Shown here: piece by piece, positions 21,829 to 34,473 of the stretch
Position numbering within the stretch: the first letter of the stretch is position 1
Layout of the letters: each line of letters starts with the position of its first letter
Source: Phaeosaccion multiseriatum
Lineage: Eukaryota > Ochrophyta, other classes
Reading direction: 5' to 3'
DNA: 64,000 nucleotides
Assembly (NCBI GenBank): GCA_965112735.1
Contig: OZ218963.1
Span: 434,001 to 498,000, forward strand
The notes under the pieces: generated by a model
The model's database searches: none
What the model saw: the letters and a program-made list of their open reading frames with translations, nothing else
Told to the model about the DNA's origin: nothing
Program-made: the position numbers and the translations under genes

Positions 21829-22656
21829 GAACTTGCAAGCAAAACCTACCGTACAAAAACAAAAACAGGAGACACTTCTCTGTAACAATATCGTAATAGT
21901 ATTGTATTAGCTGGGTGGTTGGCGTGTCGCCTTCCTCCCTCGAAGGACGACTTCGAGGCTTGAAACGATTGACTTGACCCTATGTATGCATATGTATGCA
22001 TCTCCAAAGCGGATGCCAGGCGCAGGGCCGGCGCAAGACTGCTCAGACCCCCTCCCCCCCCCACCCACTCACCCTGGCTGAGAGACGCATGTCGCGTGGC
22101 CTCCTCCTCCGTCCCTCCCTCCTCCTCACTCACTCTGGATTGCACTGCTCCCCGTCTTGGCGACGGCGATGGAGAGCTACCACCCACCCCACCACAGCAC
22201 CCTCGCCCACTATCTATGTACACCAAACCTCGACCTGACACGAGAGCAACAGAGCTTCTCTGTGGCGCTTGCTCCAGAGCTACTCTGGCCTCCGCTCTGC
22301 CCCCCGCTCTGCCCCCAGCTGTGGCTCCACTTCTCGCCACCAGCCACGGAATTCAGCATCGAAAATTATCTTTCTCTTGTCTTGTCACCCACCCCGGCTC
22401 TGGAAACCGCGTGCCCTCCTTCTTGTATGCGGAAACCACAAGGCCTCTCCTTCAGCGAGTCAAACTCAGCGAAGCTCGAGTTGTCCCTTTCTACCGATCC
22501 CTCACTCTCACGAACTCCGCCAGTCCATGCGTACGTCCGTCAGCCTCGCTCCTCCCTTCCGACCGTCTCGCATAGCCTATTGTCGGCGCGGTGTTTGCTA
22601 CTGCGTGTCCAGCACTCACGCGCTCATCCATTCACTTTCTCACACACTCGCTCGCT
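21602..22656. other. Intergenic region between converging genes
   Basis: Holds a (GA)n tract (about 21790–21824) and otherwise no recognised feature. No credible exon was found on either strand. It should contain the 3' ends of the permease gene and of the minus-strand calmodulin-like gene. Confidence 0.5.
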
Positions 22657-22939
22657 CTACGAGTACATAATCTTCAGGAACTGCTCATCGTAAGTCAGGG
22701 GAGAGGGGGACAAGAGTGGGGGGGAGGAGGGGTTGAGTCGTGGAGGATGCTCAAGTCTTACACGACCGCTGAGTGATACGACACGCTACACCAATGTTGA
22801 GTTGGACGAGAGACCGCAAAAACATCATGCAGGGGAGGGACAAGTGCTTCCGACACGGCATGAGGAGGGGGAAACCTCGAGCCCTCCTCACTACCCTACC
22901 CTCTGCAAGGCGTCTCATCGCTTCCTCCCTCCCTTCCCT

Positions 22940-22977
<38 letters not shown>

Positions 22978-24126
22978 TTACCTCATTGATGTTGATCTCG
23001 TTATCCCCGTCCCTGTCTGCCTCCTTAACGAGTAGGTTGATCTCGTCCTCCGTAAGATTGGCCCCGAGGCCTCGCATGATCTCTCCGAGCTCCATCGCGT
23101 CGATTGCACCGCTGCCGTCCTTGTCGAAGAACTGAGGAAGAGGAGGAGGAGGGGGAGGAGGAAGGGAGAGGGGAGTGAGGAGGCGGGTGATGAGCAGGGG
23201 GAGGGGGGAGGGGGTAATGGGCTGGGGAGAGGAGAGGGGCTACATGTACTCGACGCTACATGACAACTTGACCCTCCTGACGCACCTTGAAGGCTTCCCG
23301 GATCTCCCTCTCAAAGTCCGTCTCCACCTCGCACTTGCGCATCATGGAGACGAATTCGTTAAAGTCAATGAGTCCGTTGCCGTCCAGGTCCACCTTGGCC
23401 ATCATGCCTGTGAGCTGCTTGTCGGTGGGGGAGTAGCCCAAGGACCGCATCACAGTGGCTAGCTCACCCTTATCGATCTCTCCGCTTTGGTCCTGTGTAG
23501 CAGTAGGGGAGGGGACGGGCCATGCGTGAGTGAAGGACTGAATATGAATGAGTGAAGGGAGGAGAACGGGAGAGGAGTAGGGGTGGAGCTCAAAGGTAAC
23601 TTCTTCCTCTTTCCCCTCTTCCAGTCAAACAATCCAACCTCGAAAGCGGCACGTTCTTCGTAGCCTCCTGCCCTCTGCCGTCGGTGCTGCTTCCGGCATT
23701 TCCAGCTTATCAATACCCCTCCCCCACCCCCTTCATTTTCCTTCCTCCCAGGGCTCTAACTGTCCCAATAGACGATTGATTGATTGCACAACGTCTTCCC
23801 GTCTGCGTCTTCCAGTATCTACATCCTTCAAAGCAAAGGCGCTGGCCCTTTGGTCGATCTCGTGCATTGTCGCCACTTTCCTTCCCTCATATGTACCCCC
23901 CCCATCCTCCCCCCTCACATCCCCTTCCTGCTCGTCAAGCTCCGGCCCCAAGTCTCATCTCACCGCGGCACTCACGCGTCACCCCCCATCGCACTTCCAG
24001 CACGCACTGGCTCCCCTTTCCTAACACCGCACCCTCCACGCTTACCTTGTCGAAGTTACGGAAAGCCTCCCTGTAGTCCTCGATCTCTTCAGTCGTTAAC
24101 TCCTTCAGCACATCCGCCTGCGACAT
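22657..24126 (-). CDS. Calmodulin/centrin-like four-EF-hand protein
   Basis: Four minus-strand exons (24126–24046, 23492–23286, 23131–22982, 22683–22657), all in phase 0 with GT–AG introns, give 154 aa. The N-terminus ELTTEEIEDYREAFRNFDK is the helix of the first EF-hand, whose loop is split by intron 1 and continues DQSGEIDKGEL. The second loop is DLDGNGLIDFNEF, the third DKDGSGAIDAMEL and the fourth DRDGDNEININE, followed by QFLKIMYS. All four loops keep Asp at position 1 and acidic position 12 (position 9 varies), so all may bind Ca2+. The C-terminal QFLKIM resembles the centrin EFLRIM ending, while the length and central helix are closer to calmodulin. The 27-nt last exon is the least certain part. 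The divergent neighbour starts 617 bp away. Confidence 0.8.
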
Positions 24127-24743
24127 ATCTACCGCCTTCTCTCGTGCTCTCTACGCTTTGGCCCTTTCTTGTGTCGAGCAGCAGAAAAAGAAGACGGGAC
24201 AGAGCTAGCAACAGAGAGAGTTGTCCAGCAGATGGAGCAGAGGAAAGCGCCCGCACCCCCCTGGGCATCTAGCTCCCCCTGCCAGCTCGGAGCCACAAAT
24301 GAACCACAAAATGAAACGTCTTCTCGTCGCCCCGCCGGATCCCTTGCGTGAATCCTGTGCCCTAGGAGAAGCGCAGCAGCAGCAGGAGTAGCAGCAGCAG
24401 CAGCAGAGTCTACTTCCTCACGTTCCTGGCTCAGCACTCGTTCTCTCACGCACGCCACTGGCTGGAAGGCAGCGCAGGCCTGACTGACATGGTTGACAGC
24501 ACCTCGCCGCGGTTTTGATGAGGAATAGCACTGCCATCTTGCTCAGACGCAGGGAGGATGGAATCTTTCGAGAGGCCATGGTAGGAGAGAAGTGGCCGAT
24601 GGAAGCAAAGGGGAAAGAGAGGAGAAGAAAATCAGCGAAAGAAGTGATGATCAAGCCAAATGATGAGCAGTGGAGTTGTGGAGCGGACGCACAGTGAGTG
24701 GGGCCAGATTTGAGCCGAGCGAGACGCCAAGACGGGCAAAAAA
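24127..24743. promoter_or_regulatory. Shared 5' region of two divergent genes
   Basis: The 617 bp between the calmodulin-like start (minus) and the start of the 15-exon gene (plus) should contain both promoters and 5' UTRs. An AGC-repeat tract occurs near 24373–24405. No TATA-like box or other recognisable element was found. Confidence 0.45.
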
Positions 24744-25352
24744 ATGCCTGACCAACGGGGTGCGCACAAAAGGAAGAGCGACACTCCGGCTGCTGCCACG
24801 AGAGGGCGAAAGGAAAGCAGTAGCACGCGAAAGGGAAGTACTGCTACTCCCAAGCGCTCTCCGCGGAGAAGTAGGTCGCCCTCCGTAGCGAAACCAAAGG
24901 GGACGGTACCAGGGACGGGGGAGGGGGTGGCCCAACGGTCACCTCCTTCACCGCAGGATGAACAGGCAAAATTGGAGAAGGAGGGGTTTCTCGACGACTA
25001 TGCAGACGTGCTCGTCGCTGAGGACGACGGAGTAGAGAGTGATGGGGAAGATCATACGGAAGGGGGAGGAAAAAAAGCAGGGGCAGTCGCTGGAGGAGGA
25101 GCGAGAGCGGGAGCGACTGCCCCTCCTGCTCCGCAGCAGCAGCTCAGTCTGGCGGAGAAGGCCCTATCCATGTGGGCCAAGGTGCGTGGTGCGGTGCATG
25201 TGTCCAGCACCAGCGGGAGCTCTCGCCGCAGAGCCAAAGAGAAGGTGAGTGACGAGCTGAGCTGCAATGGGTAGGGAGGGCTGAGGGCTCGTCTTTTTCG
25301 TCTGTCTCTGTCCTCCCTATATATATATTATATTATTTATATATATATATAT

Positions 25353-25393
<41 letters not shown>

Positions 25394-27679
25394 TACGTAT
25401 ATAATATATATTTATATATATATATCTATTCATCTTATATATAATATATATTTATATATATATATATCTATTCATCTTGTCAATCCGATGGTGTGTGGGT
25501 CTTGTCGATCAGACGGGCCGGAGAGGACCGTGGTCACCCACCACGCAGTCACTGTGCTCACTGTGGTCACCGCCGTCACGGCCGCCTAGTTCAGGCCTTT
25601 CCACTCTGTCCTTGGCTGTGGGCGAGCACCAGTCACCGCACCGTGTGGTCGGGTCCAGAGGGAGGGGACTTTGACCAGCGACGGCGTGTGCAGAGCGCGT
25701 ACAGCAGTCCTCCGCCCGTCTTTGTGGGCCGAACACACGTCCTTAATGACTTATGACTCACGCACCATCCACGTGTTGCCCTCCACCTCCCCCCTCCCCT
25801 GCCCTGCGCAGGTTAAGGCCTTTGAGGATGCAAAGAAGGCCAGGGCAGCAACACCAATAGCCGCCGAAACGGAACACAAGGGGGTCAAGGAGGGGAACAT
25901 GGACTTTTACACCACAGAGAACATCAAGCGGCGGAGGTGAGTCATATGAGGGAGAGATGGCGATGGCGATGGCGATGGCAGGGGATGAAGGCCTCCGATG
26001 GGAGTGGATGACAGCTAACCATAGCCCTCCCTCTCTCCCTCTCTCCCTCTCTCCCTCTCTCCCTCTCTCCCTCTCTCCCTCCCTCCCTCCCTCTCTCCCT
26101 CCCTCCCTCCCTCCCTCCGTCCCTCCCTCCCTCCCTCCCTCCCTCCGTCCCTCCCTCCCTCCCTCCCTCCCTCCCTCCCTCCCTCCCTCCCTCCCTCCCT
26201 CCCTCCCTCCCTCCCTCCCTCCCTCCCTCCCTCCCTCCCTCCCTCCCTCCCTCCCTCCCTCCCTCCCTCCCTCCCTCCCTCCCTCCCTCCCTCCCTCCCT
26301 CCCTCCCTCCCTCCCTCCCTCTCCTCAGAGACCTAAAGGCGCACCCTCTTGTGCAGGACAAGATAATGCGTCTGTGGGGTGTAGAGAATCTCATCAAGGA
26401 CGATGCTAACACCATCAGTAAGGACTGCTTCCTCGAGGTGAGGGACGGCAGCAGACGGGGGGAGGGGAGGGCGGATGGTGGATGGGAGAGGGGGATGAAA
26501 GAGCAGATGGTAGAGAATCGCTGCCATACTGGCATGCATCCACGTACCAGGCTTGGCGCGTATTGGGCAAGGAGGGTGGGGAAGGAAGGAAGAAAGGAAG
26601 GAACAAAGGAAGGAACAAAGGAAGGAAGTTACGGACGGAAGACGGAAGCACCTCCTAACAGACACCTTTTCCTGCCATCTGCTGCCATCTGCTGCCATCC
26701 ATCCCCCATCCTCAGATGGACGTGAAGCTGCACCTGCTGATTATCATGCCACCTGTGGACTTGCGCATCGCTCTCAACAACGCCGAGGAGGACTGGAGCA
26801 GAGACAACGCCCTGTACGACAGGTAATCACATACGACCCCAACCCTCTGGCATGCCCCTTGCTTACGTTGAGCTGATACCCCTCCTCCTCCTCCTCCTCC
26901 TCCTCCTCCTCTTCCTCCCCGCCGTCCATCCAATTTAAGAATGAACTTTGAGCGTTTCAGAGACAGCATGTTCGAGCTCGTGGATATTTGGACAGAGAGC
27001 GTGGAGCCCAAGGAGTACGCCGACACACTTGACGTCATCATTCATGTGAGTATGTGTCCGTACGTACGTACACACGCAAACTTGGGCGACGACCTCCTCC
27101 GAACTGTGATGTTCAATCAATCTCTAGATAGACAGACAGTTTGTACGGCATCGCCCCGTCCCCCCTTACGTGAGTCTATATACGAACGAACGAACGAACG
27201 AACGAACGAACAGGGCTTGACGAAGGCCCCCTTCAATCGGTGGAAGGAGAACTCTGAAATCACGTACGATCAGCGCATCACCAAGGTAAGTCAGTGAGTG
27301 AGGGAGCCCCGGGGGTGGGCACCACCTGACACCTGACACCTGATACCTCACCCTCACACCATACCCTCCCACGCTTTACTCCTGACTGTGCTTGCCTGCT
27401 GTGCTGTGCTGTATCACCAACTGGTGTACTGTGCTGTATCACCAACTGGTGTACTGTGCTGTATCACCAACTGCTGTGCTGTACTGTATCACCAACTGGT
27501 GTACTGTGCTGTGTTGCGAAGGTGTGTTTGTCTATGGCGGACCTGCTCAGCGGAGGAAGCGAGGCGGGGAGGGGCGTGGATGACGACGGACCGGAGCCCG
27601 ATGACTTCTTCGGCTTCGAGGAGCGGGCAATGGCAAGAGGTATGTGCCAGAGTGTGGAGGATGCACACACACATGCGCG

Positions 27680-27721
<42 letters not shown>

Positions 27722-27786
27722 CGTACACACACAAGCACATACACACACAAACACGCAACCACACACATACTCTCTCAAACGCACAT

Positions 27787-27842
<56 letters not shown>

Positions 27843-30800
27843 CTCTTCTTCATCCTTCTCCTCCTCCTGCGCCCCCCCTTCTCTCCCCAATGCTTGGTGT
27901 CAGGCCTACCAACGATTTTGTCGACAATGCAGATGGATACCGCTGCCTTAAACACAGCCAAGAGGCGAGGACCCAAGAAGGAGACACCCAAGCAGAGGTG
28001 GCACCGAGCTGCCCGCATGGTCAGTCAGTCAGTGATTGGGTGGCTCGTTAGTGAGAGTTGAGACAGTCGAGTTTCAGAGGCAGGGCAGGGGAGGGGAAGG
28101 GAGGCGAAGACAAGTTTGGATGGCGTGAACACACGCGCCACACACGCATTGAAGCCAAGCCCCTTACGGATGGCTTGCATCCGTTTGCTGAATCTGCCCC
28201 TCCCATCCCCTGCCATCCCTGTGTCCCCCTGCCCCTCTGCCCTTCTACCCCTCCCGTCCACTGTCATCCACTGCCATCCACCGCCATCCACCGCCACGCC
28301 TCTGCCCAGGCTCACAGCCTCGCATTGGTGCGGAAGCACGCTCTTGAGGCTGGCGGCAAGGGCTCCCCGCTTCGCAAGTACGTGTTGGGCAACAGGAAGG
28401 CCAGGACGGGGGAGATCTCGCCAGATAAGCTCATGATCACCATCGCCAAGATCTACAAGGATAAGGCACAGGTATACATACTACAGGAGGTTGAGTTGAT
28501 TCGTATTTGTATATCGAGCACATGGATGCCGAGGAGGTTGATCATTGGTCATTGTGTCGAGCACATGGATGCCGAGGAGGTTGATCATTGATCATTGTGT
28601 CGAGCACATGGATGCCGAGGAGGTTGATCATTGATCATTGTGTCGAGCACGTCCAGGGGGGCGGGCTGCCCCTCCACCATCGATTGATTGGTTCGCGCAT
28701 TCACCCACCCACCCACCCACGCACGCACCCCTTTTATCCCTTGCCTGGCCATCCATATGCCTGTCCATACGCCTCTACATGCACGTACAGGAGGACAAAA
28801 AGTTTCGCAAGGAGGAGAATGCCACAGGCGGGGCCACGGGCAGGAGGAAGCACAAGCGGTTCGACCGCTTCATGCTGCAGTACCACATCCGCCAGTATGG
28901 TGCGTTTGCCAGCTGTGAGGGGTCAGCAGTGATCTCTGCGGTTCTTTATATGTCAATGAAATGCTCTATGAGCGCGACCATCCTTCTTCTTCTTCTCTCT
29001 TCCCTCTGCTTTGCTCTGACCCATACACCTCTACTCTTCCTTGCCCTGCCCATACACCTCTATCCTGCCGTGCCCGGCCCATACACCTTTCCTCTGCCCT
29101 GCCCAGGCACCAAGGCCCTCGCCCGCAAGAAGCTGCGGCACTTTGTGGCGAGCTGTGCCGTCTACGCTGACGACAAGTACCCGAGGATCAAGACCTTCGC
29201 CAAGATCTGCGGCATACCCACGGCGGTGAGTGAGTGAGTGAGTGAGTGCATGCGTGCGTGAGTGAGTGAGAGAGTGAGTGAGTGACGATCGAAATGATCA
29301 CTCTCTCCCTGTTAGAGGTGCTTTTGCTTCGCTCAGGCCCTTCTCCCTTGTTCTCCTCCACCTGTTCTCCGACCGGTTCTCCGCCCGTTTCTTTCCTCCA
29401 CCTGTCCGGTTTGCCGCCTTTCTCCTCCCCCCACGACTCAAATATGAACCATGCGCTCACCTAACTCCTCGACGCACTGACTTACTCCTCCCTGTGACAC
29501 AGGACAATGAGACGCAAGGCTTCAAACCCTTCGGCATGTCCGACTATTTCCTCCCCTTCCTCTCTCTCCTCGCACCCCCGGGGGAGCCACTGGACAAATT
29601 CATGGGCAATGGCATCGAGCCGGTGCAGGTCTGTCGCCAAGACGTGATGGCGGCGGCGAGAACGATCTTCAAGAATGTTCCTCCATCGTCAAGCTCCCTC
29701 ATGGCGTTTCAGCTGAGGATGCAGGTTCTCTCAGATGAGCTGGATAGAGGCAGAGGCGGAGGAGGAGGAGGAGGAGGGGGAGGAGGAGGAGATGGAGGAG
29801 AAGGAGGAGGAGGGGGAGGGGGAGGACGGGGACAAGGAGGAGGAGAGCGAGCGCGAGTTAAGAGCACAATAGCTCAGGACGGAGCAGCGGCGGCAGAGGC
29901 GGCAGCGGCATCGCTGGAGAGGGGGGGCAATCCTCGAAAGAGCTCGACAAAGTGAGTAGCAAGGAGAGGAGAGGAGAGGAGAGGAGAGGAGAGGAGATAG
30001 GGAGGAGAGGGGAGGAGGGGAGAGGGGAGGAGAGAAGAAGGGAGGAGGGGAGAGGAGAGGAGAGGAGAGGGGAGGAGAAGAGAGGAGGGGAGAGGGGAGA
30101 AGAAGAGAAGAGAGAAGAGAGGGGATGAAAGGAGAGGAGAGGAGAGGAGAGGAGAGGAGCGGAGGGGAGAAGAGGAGAGAGGAGAGAGGAGGAGAGAGGA
30201 GAGGAGAGGAGGAGAGAGGGGAGGGGAGGAGAGGGGAGCGGGGAGGAAAAGAGAGGGGAGGGGAGGCGAGGAGAGGAGGGGAGAGAGGAGGAGAAGAGAA
30301 GAGAAGAGTGGAGAGGAGAAGAGAGGAGAGGAGAGGAGAGGAAAGGAGAGGAGAGGGATGTCAGCGCAAACGCCTCGAGCCATCCACTACCATCCACTAC
30401 CATCCACTACCATCCAATACCATCCACTACCATCCACTACCATCCACTACCATCCACTACCATCCACTACCATCCACTACCATCCACTACCATCCACTAC
30501 CATCCACTACCATCCACTACCATCCACTACCATCCACTACCATCCACTACCATCCACTACCATCCACTACCATCCACTACCATCCACTACCATCCACTAC
30601 CATCCACTACCGTCCACTACCATCAACTACCATCCACTACCATCCACTACCATCCACTACCATCCACTACCATCCACTACCATCCACTGCCATCCACTGC
30701 CATCCACTACCATCCACTGCCATCCACTACCATCCACTACCATCCACTACCATCCACTACCATCCACTACCATCCACTACCATCCACTACCATCCACTAC

Positions 30801-31071
30801 CATCCACTTCCATCCACTTCCATCCACTACCATCCACTACCATCCACTACCATCCACTACCATCCACTACCATCCACTACCATCCACTACCATCCACTAC
30901 CATCCACTACCATCCACTACCATCCACTACCATCCACTACCGTCCACTACCATCCACTACCATCCACTACCATCCCCATCCCATCCCTTCGCCCTCTGCC
31001 CACCGCGCCCCCCCCCCCCCCTTCCCTCTCTTCTGTCCATGTAGCGCCTCTGACCTCCCCCCAAATGCACA

Positions 31072-31107
<36 letters not shown>

Positions 31108-33002
31108 CACACTCACTCGAACCCATGCACGCACGCACACACACACACACACATACATGTATACATACACATATACACACGGAATGAATGCTCCGTAACG
31201 CAGGTCCAACGTCAAGTTGAAGCCTGTGAGAGGTGCCAGAGGTCCGGCCCGCGGGGCAAGGCAGAAGGCAAAGGTCAGGAAACGGCAAATCCCAACTTCA
31301 TCTTCAATCTGAACTGTCCTTCTTGCCTTTCCCTGGTTGTACATATTGCTAACTCGCTTGCTTGGTCGCCCCTCCTTCTGTCCCCTCTCTATCCCCTGAC
31401 TTACTTCACACCCTAAACCCGTCCCCCCTACCTATATACCTCCTACTGGCCTTTTCCTGGACTTAACACCCTCCTCCTCCTCTCTGACTTACTGACAGGT
31501 GCCCCTGGACGATGTCCTGATGGCGTCCATCAAACTGCTCGTTGCAGAGGATGCGTGGCGGACCTGGCTTCACACAGTGAGCTTCATCGTGCTCATGCAG
31601 AGGGCCATGAAGGGCCTGAGGCGCACTATAGGTGAGGGAGGAAGGAAGGAAGGAAGGGAGGGAGGGAGGGAGGGAGGGAGGGAGGGGGGAGTGGAGGGAG
31701 GGAGGGAGGGAGGGAGGGAGGGAGGGAGGGAGGGAGGGAGGGAGGGAGGGAGGGAGGGAGGGAGGGAGGAAGGAAGGAAGGAAGGGAGGGAGGGAGGGAG
31801 GGAGGGAGGGAGGGAGGGAGGGAGGGAGGGAGGGAGGGAGGAAGGAAGGAAGGGAGGGAGGGAGGGAGGGAGGGAGGGAGGGAGGGAGGGAGGGAGGGAG
31901 GGAGGGGAGGAAGGGAGGGGAGGGAGGGAGGGGAGGGAGGGAGGTACGGAGGGAGTGAAACACGCCGAAGAGACACCCTCTTCCTTTTTCTGCGTGGCTG
32001 CGATGATGATCGAGTGCCCCTCTGACAGAATCTTGCTTTTGCCTCTTGACATCCACTGCCATCCTCTGCACGGCCACGCCCCCCCCCCTCAATCCTTCAG
32101 AGTGGAATCGAGGGCATAACTTGTTGGCAACTCGCGCGTTTCCCGAACAACAACAACAACAACAAGAACGGGACCCACCACACCAAGAGCAACAAGGAGC
32201 GGAAGGAAAGGACAACGCGAGCAGAAGCAATAGCAACAACAACAGCAGCAGCAGCAGCAGCAGCAGCAGAAACAGTAGGAGCGGCACGCCGCAGGGGGTG
32301 ATGCCGATGCTGCCCGACCTTCCCCTGAACATCGCTGTGACTGTGCCACACGAAGATGGCAGCAGCAGTGCACACGTAGTGGGAGGAGTGGCAACGGCCT
32401 CGGAGGGGGCCTCACCCGTGGACCATTCCGTGGTGGAGGAAGGAATAGGGTTAGGACTTGGGGCCGGGGGGGGGGAGAGGCCGATGGGCAGATCCAGTAA
32501 GCGGCCTTCGCGGCCTTCCTCAGGGGCAACATCACCATCAGCAGCAGCAACTGGTGGTAGTACTGGAGCATCCCCCTCAGCAGTTGGTGATACAGCAGCA
32601 TCACCCTCAACAGGAGGAGTGGTGGGGGAAGGAAGGCTAGTGAGGGAAGGAGTAGCAGTAGAAGCAGCAGCAGGAGGAGCAGTGGGGATGACGGGTGGAC
32701 CTACCGCCTCCTCGCCACAACCGCACACGCCGAAGGGAGCGGCAGATGGAGCAGTTGGTGGTACAGCTACAGCCCCAGCGTCGACCGACCGCAGCAGAAA
32801 CAGCTGTGATGATTCGGGCTCTGAAGAAGGAGGTGGTAGCCCGGGCCCACAACTGCCCCCTATCACCCGCGTCACTAGTGACCGCAGTCAGCAAGGGAGT
32901 GGTGGTGTCTCCGGCGGTGATCCCAACCGTCCCAGTCTGAGCAGCCCTCTCCCCAAGGCCGCGGCAGCAGGCCCGACAGACGGGACGGGGGGCGGCGGCT
33001 GA
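24744..33002 (+). CDS. Unrecognised 1065-aa protein, 15 exons
   Basis: I do not recognise this protein. Exons: 24744–25244, 25812–25936, 26329–26437, 26716–26822, 26940–27045, 27214–27285, 27522–27639, 27904–28019, 28310–28471, 28791–28899, 29107–29225, 29503–29951, 31204–31273, 31499–31631, 32101–33002. All are in phase with GT–AG introns. Residues 1–170 are basic and disordered ([10 protein letters not shown]). Residues about 170–640 look like a helical conserved core: [132 protein letters not shown] and [21 protein letters not shown] Gly run follows, then the helical exon [20 protein letters not shown], and a 300-aa Ser/Gly/Ala/Gln tail. There is no signal peptide or membrane segment. The 24744 start is the first Met of the open exon. 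A cytoskeletal role is conceivable but unsupported. Confidence 0.72.
25320..25475 (+). repeat. AT-dinucleotide-rich tract in intron 1 of the 15-exon gene
   Basis: Long runs of TA/AT with a duplicated block (TCTATTCATCTTATATATAA-like, near 25424 and 25467). It is the most AT-rich stretch in an otherwise GC-rich window. Confidence 0.85.
26026..26322 (+). repeat. (CTCC)n/(CTCT)n tract abutting a splice acceptor
   Basis: About 300 bp of CCCT repeats with a few CCGT variants. It ends six bases before the CAG acceptor of exon 3 (26329) and so doubles as an extreme polypyrimidine tract. Confidence 0.95.
27411..27498 (+). repeat. 25-bp tandem repeat carrying the dispersed word GTATCACCAACTG
   Basis: Four copies of the 13-bp word start at 27411, 27436, 27461 and 27486, exactly 25 bp apart, inside an intron and ending 23 bp before exon 7. 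The same word occurs five more times elsewhere in the window. Confidence 0.9.
27669..27838 (+). repeat. (CA)n-rich tract in intron 7 of the 15-exon gene
   Basis: Interrupted and then perfect CA dinucleotide repeats, about 25 clean units at the distal end. Confidence 0.9.
28514..28652 (+). repeat. 43-bp tandem repeat, about three copies
   Basis: Units start at 28514, 28557 and 28600 with a partial at 28643. They are nearly identical and lie in intron 9 of the 15-exon gene. Confidence 0.9.
29953..30355 (+). repeat. (GGAGA)n purine tract
   Basis: About 400 bp of GGAGA/GGGGA pentamers beginning a few bases after the exon 12 splice donor. Confidence 0.9.
30381..30970 (+). repeat. 10-bp minisatellite CATCCACTAC, 59 units
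   Basis: 59 consecutive decamers in exact register with only point variants (CATCCACTGC, CATCCACTTC, CGTCCACTAC, CATCAACTAC, CATCCAATAC). They occupy the middle of the 1.25-kb intron 12 of the 15-exon gene and show no insertion or deletion that breaks the 10-bp phase. Confidence 0.97.
31640..31945 (+). repeat. (GGGA)n/(GGAA)n tract starting at a splice donor
   Basis: About 300 bp of GGGA repeats with GGAA patches, beginning within ten bases of the exon 14 donor (31632). Confidence 0.92.
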
Positions 33003-33263
33003 CAACTGACACCTTGTACTGTTGTTTGTTGTCTGCCTGCCTGCCTCTTGATATCCTGCTAGTGATCTATGAATGCCTGCCTGCCCCTGCCCCTGTGTGC
33101 TCTATATACTGCTTCAGAGAGAGAGAGAGAGAGAGAGAGTGTGTAAGCTTCAGAGAGAGAGTGTGTGTGTAAGCTTCAGAGAGAGATCGGCTCAGACCCG
33201 GGGAGGGGCACCGCCCCCTCAGTTTTGGCCACCCCACCGAGAAGCGAGAAGCACACCTCCCTT

Positions 33264-33575
33264 ACGCTCACTCACTCACCCACTCACTCACTCACTCACT
33301 CACTCACTCACTCACTCACTCACTCACTCACTCACTCACTCACTCACTCACTCACTCACTCACTCACTCACTCACTCACTCACTCACTCACCCACCCACT
33401 CACTCACTCACTCACTCACTCACCCACTCACCCATTCACTCACTCACTCACTCACTCACTCACACACACACTCACCCACTCACTCACTCACTCACGCACT
33501 CATTCTCTCACTCACCCACTTACTCACTCACCCACTCACTCATTCACTCACTCCCTCACTCACTCACGCACTCAT
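33264..33575 (+). repeat. (CACT)n tetranucleotide tract
   Basis: About 300 bp of CACT with scattered CACC, CATT and CACG variants. Confidence 0.95.
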
Positions 33576-33682
33576 TCTCTGACCAGTAGCACAGAAGATT
33601 TGATTTTTGTTATTCTCGTTTCTTCTTCACTCAATACTCAACGACCGCATCGGCAGGGGAGACCCTGGCGAACACAAATATA

Positions 33683-33797
33683 TCAACATACGCATCTGTG
33701 AGCCAGTCTCGCCTATAGCATGTCAACATACGCATCTGTGAGCCGGTCTCGCCTATAGCATGTCAACATACGCATCTGTGAGCCAGTCTCGCCTCTC
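33683..33797 (+). repeat. 40-bp tandem repeat, about 2.8 copies
   Basis: Units start at 33683, 33723 and 33763 (TCAACATACGCATCTGTGAG…), differing at one base. A 33-bp duplicate follows at 33815–33879. Confidence 0.9.
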
Positions 33798-34122
33798 TCT
33801 CTCTCTCCACCCCCCTCTAGCTCACCGTGAGCGCCAATTGCACACGACTCTAGCTCACCGTGAGCGCCAATTGCACACAGATGTGCATCGCAACAGCGAG
33901 AGCCTAGAGCACGTAATGCAGGACATGATACGAGTGAAGAGCAATGTCATCATGATTAAGTACATGTAGTGTATTGTAGAACATGTAGTGTTACGTAATG
34001 ATTAAGTACATGTAGTGTATTGTAGAACACGTCGCGCAGCATCAATGTCATTCCACCCCGACGGCCGGACTCTCGCACCCGGGTGCGACCAAACACAGGC
34101 ACAGGACAATGTGAGTGTCCGC

Positions 34123-34442
34123 TCAGTGGTACTCCAGGAACTGCCCCACCTCCGCCGGAAGAAAGCTCCAACTAGGACGGCCTTCAGACACTGTCACCCC
34201 TTCCAAGGCCCTCAACAGCACCAGCAGCGGCTCCCAGCTCAAGGCCGGCACACCGCCTCTCGTCTTCGCCTCCCCTCCACCCCCCCCTTTGGCCCCTTTG
34301 GGCTCGCTGTGCCTGAAGCTCTCCTCGCTCAAGAGACGCAGCTCTCTAAGGAGCGGTGCAAGCAAGCCCTCCAAGGCGCGCTTTTCGACCGACAGGAGGA
34401 AGCTAAGGGGCCGTTCGGGCGTAGCGCGGCCGGCTTTGCCCT

Positions 34443-34473
<31 letters not shown>

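Larger units (their letters stand above)
33003..34122. other. Intergenic repeat-rich region between convergent genes
   Basis: Contains (GA)n, (CACT)n, a 40-bp and a 33-bp tandem repeat, and a duplicated segment with a 46-bp offset (33952 and 33998). No credible exon on either strand. It should carry the 3' UTRs of the 15-exon gene and of the minus-strand coiled-coil gene. Confidence 0.6.

Noticed and set aside
26026-26409. Long open frame encoding Pro-Pro-Ser-Leu repeats
   Set aside because: It is a translation of the (CTCC)n tract in an intron; the real exon 3 is in another frame and splices cleanly.
30125-31198. 357-codon frame with a TIHYHPLPS repeat
   Set aside because: Produced by the 10-bp minisatellite, which stays open in all plus frames; flanking exons splice around it.
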